Positions 22,620 to 33,600 of a stretch of DNA of 64,000 bases are shown piece by piece (the stretch's first letter is position 1; each line of letters starts with the position of its first letter). The position numbers and the translations under genes are program-made. Location: positions 12,440,822 through 12,504,821 of the forward strand of contig CAIIXF020000008.1 of the NCBI GenBank assembly GCA_903813345.2, given 5' to 3'. Below the pieces are notes generated by a model, which was not told the DNA's origin, searched no databases, and was given only the letters and a program-made list of their open reading frames with translations. This DNA comes from Owenia fusiformis (taxonomy: Eukaryota > Annelida > Polychaeta > Sabellida > Oweniidae).

Positions 22620-23725
22620 GTAATCTCCTGGATCCTCTTCTCTGTAGTGTAGTATGATTCAAGTTTGATGATGTGAAATCATCTAAGTCAACTATCAGCT
22701 CGGTAAATGGCTATCTCCTGGATCCTCTTCTCTGAGTTGTAGTGTAATTCAACTTTGAGGATGTAATATCATCTAAGTCAAGGTATTACTCCGTAAATGT
22801 AAATCTCCTGGATCCTCTTCTCTGTATTGTAGTATAATTCAGCTTTGATAATGTGAAATCATCAAGTCAACTATCAGCTCGGTAAATGGCTCCTGGATCC
22901 TCCTCTCTGAGTTGTAGTATAATTCAACTTTGATTATGTGAAATAATCTAAGTTAAACTATTGCTCTGTAAACGACTATCTCCTGGATCCTCCTCAATGT
23001 GTTGTAGTATAATTCAACTTTGATTATGTGAAATAATCTAAGTCAAACTATCAGTTGTGTAAACTCCTAAGTCCTGGATCCTCCTCAATGTGTTGTAGTA
23101 TAATTCAACTTTGATTATGTGAAATAATCTAAGTCAAACTATCAAGTCTGGAAACGACTATCTCCTGAATCCTCGTCACTGTAGTATAGTATAATTCAAC
23201 TTTGATTATGTGAAATAACCTAAGTCAAACTATCAAGTCTGGAAACGACTATCTCCTGTATCCTCCTCACTGTGTTGTATTATAATTCAACTTTGATTAT
23301 GTGAAATAATCTAAGTCAAACTATTGCTCTGTAAACGGCTATCTCTTGGATCCTCCTCTCTGTGTTGTAGTATAATTCAACTTTGATTATGTGAAATAAT
23401 CTAAGTCAAACTATTAGCTCTGTGAACGGCTATCACCTGGATCCTCCTCAATGTAGATGTATATTCTAACTTCAATGACACAAAATCACCAAAGTCAAAA
23501 TATCTCGCTTGATAATCTGCTAAGTCCTAGAACGTCCTCTCTGTAGATGTATATTCTAACTTCAATGACCCAAAATCATCAAAGTCAAAATATCTCGTTG
23601 AATAAACTGCTAAGTCCTGGAACCTCTTCTATGTAGATGTATATTCTAACTTCAATGACCCAAAATCATCAAAGTCAAAATATCTCGTTGAATAAACTGC
23701 TAAGTCCCAGAACCTCTTCTCTATA
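22620..23725. repeat. Tandem repeat array in right LTR
   Basis: The same roughly 13-unit, 90-bp array as in the left LTR, with the same unit order. One visible difference is TCCTGTATCC here against TCCTGAATCC in the left copy. Confidence 0.85.
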
Positions 23726-24616
23726 GATGTATAAGTCAAATTATCACAATCTTCAAATTACCAAGTCCAAGGACGTCTAATACACGGCATCAACTGCTAA
23801 GTCCATGTAGCCTGCTTCCTTCACAATTAAATAATAAGGCTACCTACAAATATAGCATGCACACAACGACATATGCAAAAATATAACATGTGAAAATATT
23901 TGACCTCTAAAATGACTAAGTTCATTTAATGTTAAGTGCTACTGATATTAAAATATTCTAAGTTCAATATTTCTCTTTCCAAAAACAACAAAGTCCAAAA
24001 TAATATTTCACCAAATATTGACTAAGTTAATTTCATACTAAGTTCAATATTTCTATCTCCAAAAATAACAAAGTCCAAAATAATGTTTCACCAGATACTG
24101 ACTAAGTCCAATAATGTTGTAAATCGTCTAAGTTCCTTGATGATCAAAATAGCTTGTTTCTCAAACACAAGTTATGTCAGCATTTCCTCTCAGTCTATGA
24201 AGGCTGGACAATACGTCTAATGCTTTGCGCTGGGGATAGCTTCACCCTGTTGAAGTTTTGTCCAGTCTTGTAGATCTCCCTTATTTCCAGTGCGGTAAAT
24301 AAACTAAGTTCCTCTCACTTAGCTACATCAAAGTTTCCCAAAAATCCAAGTTCCAAAATAAACTAAGTTTCGCACACTTAGTTTCCTCAATCTGCCCTTG
24401 TATACTGCAAACGTATAGCTTGGGTCATCAGATGTATTCTACTAAGGTACAGCTTCTATCTTCCTGTGTATACTGCAAACGTATAGCTTCAAGACCACAA
24501 AATCAACTAAGTTCTATAAAACTTAGAAGATTTTAGCTGTTTCCCGAAATTCCGCTCTGGAGGTCCTTCCTCGACAACATCTGGCATCGCACTGACGAGC
24601 CTTCAGCAGCGAGATA

Positions 24617-24640
24617 CTTATATAGGCCCGATGACGTCAT
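24617..24640 (-). promoter_or_regulatory. Predicted gag-pol promoter: TATA box and CRE
   Basis: The CRE decamer ATGACGTCAT lies at 24631-24640 and TATATAAG at 24624-24617 on the minus strand. Because this is the 5' LTR in sense, it is the copy expected to start the genomic RNA. The leader before the gag-pol ATG at 22068 would then be about 2.5 kb long. Confidence 0.65.
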
Positions 24641-25088
24641 CGATTTTCGTACAAGATTTCAACTGTGAATTACAGCTTAATTACGCCATATTTCGCTTCA
24701 ATATTGAACATACAGTAAGATTATAATATTGACTCAAGAAATATAACAGTAATTAATCACTATCTAGTCTAATTTTCCTTCGATTCAATCGAATCAAAAG
24801 CAGGAAGTAAAATAATAAAGTTGTCATGTTAGACTACCGATCAACTACCAATTAGACTGCCAGATAAGACTGCCCGATCAACATAAACAAAATCGTGATC
24901 AAATAAATAAAACATGTGAACTATTTCACCTCTGTAAGTACAACCTAAGTGCTGCAAATGATACTACATTTATAAATCTTAATAATCTCAATGGGAAATT
25001 ACTTTCCAAGTGTAATAATTACCTAATGTATAAAAATACAGCACTTTATCAAAAATCAAAAATTTTGCATTTTTAAAATTCCGTTACA

Positions 25089-25093
25089 ATATA
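25089..25093. repeat. Target site duplication, right
   Basis: ATATA directly after the terminal CCGTTACA of the right LTR, paired with 11695-11699. Confidence 0.65.
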
Positions 25094-25449
25094 GCCTCTG
25101 TGTTTATTGCCACTTTTAATTTAAAGCTATTTGAGCTTTAGTTTATTGGGGTATGTGAGTAATTAACAATTCTATACAAATTCAATAAAATCGCTAAATG
25201 CCAACCGAGAGACCGTTTCAATTTATGTTTTATTTGAATTTCAATTAATGTAATAATGCTGTAACAAGACAAAGGCTAATAAAAGCATTAACCAAATATA
25301 ACCAAAAGTTATGTAATATAATTTGATAGACTATAACACAAGTCCAGATACATAAACCAAACTACAATTTTCAATGAAATACAGTGTCGTCAGTGAAGTA
25401 TATGAAAGGTACTATTTATATGTAACATTAAATATGATGTACAATACAA
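25094..25449. other. Intergenic, nothing recognised
   Basis: AT-rich spacer between the Ty3 element and a minisatellite. Confidence 0.45.
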
Positions 25450-25775
25450 TCCCAGAGTGTGTAATATGTGTAAGTCTATCCTTGGAGATGTGTGATTTTA
25501 ATAAATCCCCACACCTGACACAAGAACAGAGTTATGTTTAATATGGATGTGTCTATGCTTGGAGATGCGTGATTAATAAATCTTCACACCTGACACAAAA
25601 ACAGTGTTATGTGTAATATCTGTGTGTCTATCCTTGGAGATGTCTTAATTTAATAAATCCTCACACCTGACACAAGAACAGAGTTGTGTGTTATATGTGT
25701 GTGTCTATCCTTGGAGATGTGTGATTTTAATATAAATTCTCACACCTAACACAAGAACTGAGTTATGTGTAAAAA
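25450..25775. repeat. Minisatellite, four units of about 77 bp
   Basis: CTTGGAGATG recurs at about 25481, 25559, 25632 and 25710. Each unit continues with an AATAAATC block, then CACACCTGACACAAGAACAG and a GTTATGTGTAATATGTGTG tail. The units are only slightly diverged. Confidence 0.8.
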
Positions 25776-25819
25776 GTTACGAATGATTTACGAATTCATA
25801 AAGTTACGAATCGGCCATT

Positions 25820-26228
25820 AACAGAACACTTTCGTAGGTCATTCATAAGTTTTATCGTTCGTAAACGAATTTCAAATTGTGACGTCATCTTATATCATTA
25901 TTTAGCACAAATAAAAATATGATGTCATTTGATATCATTGCGCGCTGTGATCAAACCTGTCTCCGCGATTTCAAAGATTCCCAGCTCAGGAACATATTTG
26001 CTTATCATGTAAGAATAGGTAGATATTTTAGCTTGAAACTCAGCATGCTAATAGAGAACAATTTCTTTTTGCCAACCTGTATACCTTACATAAGAATTGG
26101 ATGAGAAATGTGCCATTCGCAAAATTATGAAAGGGTCTGAGGTGCTATTAAAGTTACGAACGAAAGCATACGTGACGTCATTTTTTCGTAACTTTGCGAA
26201 TCGTTCGTTACTTTACGAAAGTTCTGTT
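25820..26228. mobile_element. Inverted-repeat element rich in TTACGAA
   Basis: The left end AACAGAAC..TTTCGTA pairs with the right end TACGAAAGTTCTGTT. Subterminal GTTACGAAT and ATTCGTAAC copies occur on both sides, some just outside the left border, and TGACGTCA occurs twice inside. It has no coding frame. It is a probable MITE; exact borders and target duplication are uncertain. Confidence 0.5.
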
Positions 26229-27664
26229 GATGCACATTTACCAAATTCGTAAAATTAACAATTATATATATGTTTTATTGACTCTTTAGATGTCATATCA
26301 TGACATATTAGTCACTAAGTAGAGCAGAGCAGGTCTTCCCATTGTCGAGTTGAAGAACTGGTATCTTTATCCTGGCTAGAACCATAGAATAAGGTTGTGA
26401 AAAGAAGAAAAAATATTTTGTGACTTCCATAACTTCTTTTTATAATGATATTGGGGACGTATAAAGTAAGCATGCGTCTGTTTTCGTGGCAAAACTGATT
26501 TCATTTTCAAAGTAGGAATTTTACATCATGTGACACGATTGTCAAATGACATTTCGTCGGAAATCAATTTGCAGCGAAAAACGATTATTGTATTTTGCAA
26601 GGCTATTTTTATCAATTTTGCGAAGGATTTAGTTTTCCAACTTGCAGTTGAGTGAGAGAATCAACTGAAAGTGAAACGCTTGTGAAGTTGTGAACGCATG
26701 TAAGTTATATGATCGTTACACAACAGTTATGCGTTGTGTGATTTCGGCATTTGTTTTATCTTGCATGTGATGTTTAGTTATCGATATACGTCCTAACACA
26801 TGCATTTCAATCAATTTCTTATATTTGTAATGAATAAATGTATTTTGCTCTTTTCACTGGCATCATTTTTTTGTTGAAGTGCAATCGATTAAAAAATATT
26901 TTTAGTTATTTAAATGCTTGCGAATGTGAATAACTTTGTACCATGGTACGTCAAAACTGTCATGGTCATATGAATTCAAAAAGTGTGCGAAAATAACATT
27001 TCAGAGGTTGACAGTTTCGCCTTAATACATCATTTTAAGTTGGGATATATCACGAGTTTTGTAGTTAAAATAACAAAGAGTTGTCATTTGTGATAAGTAC
27101 AATCTGATAAGAAATTCTGACAACCGTTTTATTACATCTTTAAAGGCAAAACGTTTCTAAATGATTGGAGAGATCGTGCAACAGTGAATGTTATTCCATG
27201 GAAAAACCAATAGCTATTGATTGAATTAAAGAGTGATGAAAGTCTATGCTATTATAACCAATGCTTTTATAACAATATAAGCAATGCGGCATCCACTGTA
27301 ATCTAATTATTACTTGAAATCATTTTTCATATTAAATAGGTTGAGTCATTGTGATCTTAAGATAACATAGCATATGATAAATTGATTTGATGTGCCCCAA
27401 AATTTAAAAAAAATAAAAAATTTGGAAAAACATTTTTCTGAAAAAATGAACTTACTGGAAAAATGTAAAATTTTTGAATTTACCCGGGATGATATCAATA
27501 TCATCCCTGATATCATCCCTCTAATCCTGATATCATCCCTGTCCCAAGTATGTGATTTATCACTTGCTATTATATACCTGATATTGCTCTGACCATGGTG
27601 ACTGTATCATAAAAGTGTTTATAAACTCCTAATTTCTTCTGATTACCAGGGTACAAATTTATAA
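26229..27664 (+). promoter_or_regulatory. Upstream region of deaminase gene with possible 5' UTR exon
   Basis: No coding sequence is visible. A consensus donor CAT|GTAAGT occurs at about 26698-26704, and an acceptor ending in CCAG at about 27649 lies 16 bases before the ATG. Together they suggest a non-coding first exon ending near 26698. Within that candidate exon, 26667-26678 reads GAAAGTGAAACG, which fits the GAAANNGAAAC core bound by interferon regulatory factors. A small cluster of GATATCATCCCT direct and inverted copies lies at 27488-27545. All of this is inference from motifs. Confidence 0.3.
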
Positions 27665-30600
27665 ATGGCAGACTCTGAGCTACCTTCTGATGTCCAGCCC
27701 CCATCTGACATCCAGCTGGCAGAACGGCATATAGAACGTCCAAGTAAGGAGGTGGTATTCATGCTGCTCGCATGGTGGCTGGAGTACTCCCCAGATGCCA
27801 AAGATCCTCCTGATATCACTGACATGGTGGAGGGAGAGGAAATTGTCAAGAAATATAATAAGGTATATGTACTACTGTATGTAATATACTGTATGTTAAT
27901 ACCTACCTCTACAGTATCTATTCTAATCATCATTTTGATGCTGAGATACTGTATGATAAAAATGAACATGTTAAATATAGGTAAAGTTTGTGAAAAGTGC
28001 ACCTCTGAATTAATAAATCATAAATACTGTAGTTACTTTTTCTAGTTTTATTATCTTTGTTTCATATTGAAGCTAGGTGCTCTTATAGTGACTCCTGAAA
28101 CGCGTGTTCTAGCCATGGATTGTACTCGAGGGGAGGCGCATGTTGTGCAAAAGTTAATACTGCTTTGTCGTACGAATGGTTGGATGTTGGACGGATGTGT
28201 CCTTTATACAAGTAGACTACCATGTTCACACTGCACAAAGCTTATGGTTCAGGGTAGGTGAAATTTGGGTCTTGGGGCCTCCTTTAAATATTTTAAACTT
28301 TCTCGTTTCGTGAAGTACGTACTTAATGTAAAGTTTTTATAAAGTTAAATGAAGAGGGTCTTTAGGCCCTATATTAGCCCTCGAAATTTTTCGAATAATT
28401 TGTACAGGATATCAAATCTTATTTCTCGAAATATAGGTCATTGTATTAGCATGTAAGAACAGCCTTTTGAACATAGAATCGCTCTTTCTACATCGAGTTA
28501 CTCTTTCACTGTTTTTTTGTTAAATTAATAATGGATTTCAACTCTCAAGGCATTTAATTGTGCTACTTAACATCACAATGAAGAAACATAAAGGACAACA
28601 TTGGAAAAACATGATAAATTATAATAAGTATAATATGCATATCAATCCATTGTATAGTACTATTATTGATAATCTGCTTTATCTTTTCATTGTGATCGAT
28701 TGGACACATACATGCATTAAAGTTTTTTAATTAAAGTCATTTAATACTGAGGTAGGAATTATGCAAGGTAGTGTGCTCAGTACTTATTTATTTAATCACT
28801 TCTTAGATGATCTGACTGAATTTTTACCAAATGACTGTGGTGTACAGATTCAGGATGAGATGATTAATCACTTTTTGTGGGCGGACGATTTGAAATTAAT
28901 CACAAAAGTTCTCTTGTATAATACAAAGAAAACAGATATTTTCTTTCACTTCAATGGCCAAAAATAGAATGCGTTACTGAATATATATATATATATATGT
29001 TAAAGTTGCGTTTTCGTCTTGAAATGTACTTTTGATTGTGTTTTCCAGCAAAACTGAAGAAAGTGTATTGCCTCCCAATTGAACCTGAACTGTATGACCC
29101 AAAGGAGTTTATTGATAGTGACAGGAAAGCTGTTGATAAACTTTATAGGATAAATGGACTCGGAATTTCTTATTTGACACCTAATGTGACAAATCTCAAG
29201 GTTTCGCCATCTGAAGAGATATTTATTAATGTCAGAACTCCGAAGTATGAACTAAAGAGGGAGCTGTTGTTTGATGAAGAGTTCTATAGAGATGAGGAAG
29301 CTGCAGGTAGTTCAGTCAATGCAGGAAAATGGAAGGAAGGTCACCTTAAACGGTGTAAAGAAGACTTTGCAAAGTAAGTTTGCTCATAAAGTCTGTTTGT
29401 TTGATGTATTCCTATAAAGTGATTGTCTAGTTCAATTAGGAAAACTGTATAGTTCAAAGTCCATTCCCCTTGATTAAACAAGGCATAGGACGTGAACGAG
29501 ATCACACCATCAAATAGGCAGACACTATGAACCAGGAAAACTGTTCTCCTATTATGTTTACAAATTTCAAGAACAAGAAAACAAGATGGCCGCCCAAAAG
29601 TTAATCAGCTCTAGTACTTGATATCCTCTATCATTTGTGTAAATTTGAAGGAAATCCGATGAGCGGTTTTCCTAAAATGGCGATGACAAGATTTTTCGAA
29701 AAACCTTCAAAATGGCCACCAGAAAACAAGATGGCTGCCACAAAGTTAATCAGCTCTAGTACTTGATATCCTCTATCATGTGTGTAAATTTGAAGGAAAT
29801 CCGATGAGCGGATTTTCTGAAATGGCGATGACAAGATTTTTCGAAAAATCTTCAAAATGGCCGCCAGAAAACAAGATGGCCGCCCAAAAGTTAATCAGCT
29901 CTCGTACTTGATATCCTCTATCATTTGTGTAAATTTGAAGGAAATCCAATGAGCGGTTTTCCTGAAATGGCGATGACAAGATTTTTCGTAAAACCTTCAA
30001 AATGGCCGCCAGAAAACAAGATGGCCACCCAAAAGTTAATCAGCTCTAGTACTTCATATGCTCTATCATCTCTGCGAATTTGGAGAAAATCTGATGAGCA
30101 GTTTTCCTTAAACGGCGATGACAAAAAGCGGGACGATCACGATCACGATCACGATCACGACCACGATCACGATCACGACCACGATCACGACCACGACCAC
30201 GACCAGTATGACGACTATATCCCACCGATGGTGTGATAAAAATTGTCGCAAGATTTCAATATTGTATTGGAAAAATGGGAGTGTCAGATCTGAGGACCTG
30301 AGCTGCTGACCTGAACGTCAGATGACTAACTTAACTTACACTTTTATTCTAAAACATTAAATTGTAACAAATTAAAAGGACTTGATTTCAAACCTTATTC
30401 AATATATTCTGGTTTAATGAAGCATTATATGAATAATAAATTAAGTGTCGAACTAAATATATTTGAAATTGTCACCCTTTTAATGCACATTGTTTTGAAT
30501 CAAATTAAAAATGTTTCTACAAATTGTTAACCAAACGGTTGCTATACACTCCCTCTTTGTAAAATATTTTCACAAAGCACCTGCTCCTAGCACTCTCAAT

Positions 30601-33600
30601 TTTTCTATTTTTAGGGCAGCTCGATGGTTATCAGACAAAACTTTTGGTGAAATACCCAAAGATATACACTTTGCTAATAGGTCTGCAAAAGCCATGCATA
30701 CACTACGAATGGCAAATATACTGGTTCTGAGATCAGGTATCACTGCTTTTCAAATTTTAACACAACGTTTTGATATTTCTGCATCATAGCTTTCAAGCTA
30801 ATTGTTTATTATGACAATGGTAATGCACAATAAAGAACACGGGTTCTCTTCAGACTGGCAATAAGACCCATTTCTTTGACATATATTTCAAAGAATCATA
30901 TCAAGATCTATTGAATTCAGTTAATCCCAACTCCAGGCATATGAGTATAATAAGCCCTTGCTCTTGTTGCTTTTGATTCCTTATCATGTTGCCTCAAAAT
31001 AATTACATCCCATATTGTAAGATTGTTCATCATTAACCATTGATGTTGATTTTTAGAATTTAACTCACCAAATCGCTACATCAAGTTACCATAGCAAGTA
31101 CCACAACACCAATACCAGCGACGCCAGTGAGGTTTTCACATTCGGGTCATATATTTTACATTCCTATGCATAAGGCTGAAAAATATAGCTTGCTATATCG
31201 ACGTCGACTGATATTTAGTACAATCCACACCAAAATTAATATGTCAGAGATACAATTTGACGCTAACGCATATGTCGACCCTTGGGGTAACCTTTTTAGT
31301 TGAGTCAGAGATGATATCAAATCTAACTAATTACACGATTGAAAAAAGAAATACTGAAGTAAAATTATGAAAGAACGGGTTTATTTAACAGGCTATTGCC
31401 TAAAACTTGTACAAAAATATCATTATTCAAAGTTGACATCTACATGTACATGATCTAAATTTTCAAGGTCAAATACCAAAGATCTCAGAAATCACATTTT
31501 AAGTGATAAGTTATACTTCCGCTTCAATTTCATGCCCGTTTATACTTGTTTTCCACGGAGGGGGTCAAAAGGAGGCTTTACCGCCACCTATCCTTTGTAT
31601 TTTGATTCATCAAAATTTTTACAGGGTGGTTTGTTAGTCCAACAACGTTAGACCATGGGTTTCTCTTGAAAGCCCATGGTTAGACCTAGTCTGGGGCCTC
31701 ATTTCCTACATGTATCTGCCCGCTTATCTGACATGTCTTATGGCCCCGACTAATTAAGATCAGATTAATGAATAAGCCGGATTAAGTTTAAGTTGTTGAA
31801 CTAGTGGTTTGTATGACAATTACGATTTCTCAGTGATAGGATGCCCTTTATCACACTAGGTACTGGATGTTACGTTTTATCAGTGGTGCTGTGTAACAGA
31901 AATTACAAAGTACATGACTTGCATCATATTTTAATTTGTTAACGAAACATCCCGAGTTTTCATTAAAAACTTCCGATTTTCAAACGAGATCTTTTGATTT
32001 GTTAACAAGACACACCCATTTTCATGTCTCTATTTCTCTATTTCTTGTATTCTGCTCGCAACATTGAACACGTCGAAACACCATTCTATATTGGCCATGT
32101 TAAAATTTAAAATGGCAGCTACCAGTTGTAGGTTCTTTATATTTTCGAACTACTTTATAGATCCCATATTTACAGGGTGTCTCAAAAAATGTACCCAAAA
32201 GTATATCAAGAGTACAGATAATCAATATTTTCAGACATTTTTTGCATGGTCATGAAAGTTTTCTCGCCAATACACCATTTTTATTTCAGTCTTGTCTTTT
32301 TGATGCTTTAACTCTTTACCTTTTACACCACATAATCTATGTTACCTCATATTTCGATGACAGCCTGTATCCTTATTGCTACAAATGCGGCAAATGATTC
32401 AGGGGTAACCTTCCAGAGTTAGGCAGGCTAGCCTGGAGACCAAATGATATCCAAATGAAAACACAGTGGTCTCAAATTGATACACACAACAAAGGCTACA
32501 CTAGAATCCCAATCCAACCAATGCAGTTTCTTGAACCTCTGACCTCTCTGTGTAAGGGGGCTATAAGACATTGTGACGGCCTCCCTATTCACCATATTTG
32601 ACGGCCCATACTTTTTTCTCTGAGGCTATTTGAAGGACCATTTTTATGCTAAACCTAAGCTTAGAGAGCCCTAGAACAACTTAAGACCAGCATCCGAACA
32701 GAAATCAAAACATTCCACCAGAAATATCAAATGTGATGAACAATGTAGTAGCAAGGATGCAGACTGTCATCGAAATATGAGGTTATATTGAATATGTGGT
32801 GTAAAAGGTAATGGGTTAAAGTATCAAAAAGGCAAAACTGAATTAAAAACTGTGTATAGGGGGAACAACTTTCATGTTTTATCTACAAGACCATGCAAAA
32901 AATGTCTGAAAATATTGATTGGTTTGTCTATGCTTTTGGTATACTTTTGGGTACAATTTTGAGACACCCTATACATCAAGCGTGTCATCATTATCAGAGT
33001 TAAAGGTGATATACGCTGTATGTCTAGAAAATGACTCGTATTTAACTATTCATTGAAATTACATCCATCTGTGTCCAAAATTAAGAAGTGCAAGGTCCCC
33101 AATAAGTGTTGTATTATTGTTTTTTTCTAGATGACCCCAAAACAGGTGTGGGTGCAGTTATTACTAAGGGAGACTCTGAGAATGAGGTGTACTGTGGCCT
33201 GGGGTGGAATGGTTTCCCTCAAGGTGCTCAGCATTCAGACTATCCCCGGGCTGCAGAGAAAACAGACGTGCACCATGAGAGGAAGTACCCCTATGTTGTG
33301 CATGGAGAAATTAATGCATTATCCAATGGGTAAAGTTTAATTATATTGTTGTTTAATTTGAAAACTGCAATGATACAGTCACATATTATTTACTGCACGT
33401 GGGGCATGATATTGAAAAAATATGTTTTTATTTGTCTTTCAAATGTTCACAGTAGTTCTATTATATTGACTGACACAAGTTTGTTACTTTGAAATAATAG
33501 ATATCCAGGAAGTCCCAATAAAACTAATAGCTATATGTTGCATGCCCTCTTTAATTCTGCAGATATTATGTTGAATATGAATATCATAGTCAGTCTAAGT

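Larger units (their letters stand above)
11700..25088 (-). mobile_element. Complete Ty3/gypsy LTR retrotransposon
   Basis: A 13.4-kb element in minus orientation. In sense order: 5' LTR (25088-22137), primer site, a single gag-pol ORF (22068-14956), a G-rich polypurine tract (14690-14679) and the 3' LTR (14678-11701). LTR ends are TGTAAC...GTTACA. The two LTRs differ only by one 26-bp indel and about three single bases by eye, so insertion is very recent. No env-like frame is present. Everything required in cis and trans for retrotransposition appears intact, so it may be autonomous and active. The size is large for the group because of the long LTRs and an extended N-terminal Gag and linker. 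Confidence 0.95.
22137..25088 (-). repeat. 5' LTR (right copy), about 2952 bp
   Basis: This matches the left LTR almost base for base. It lacks 26 bp present in the left copy at about 13609-13634, where two AAGTT repeats flank the lost segment. In sense orientation this copy carries the promoter that would drive gag-pol. Confidence 0.95.

Noticed and set aside
29631-30236. Open frames on both strands, including an Asp-His repeat peptide
   Set aside because: They repeat with the 145-bp unit and the GATCAC microsatellite inside an intron, with no splice signals in support.
30511-30614. N-terminal extension of the frame that contains deaminase exon 4
   Set aside because: The sequence before the acceptor at 30614 has no similarity to the family, and the phase fits only if splicing occurs there.
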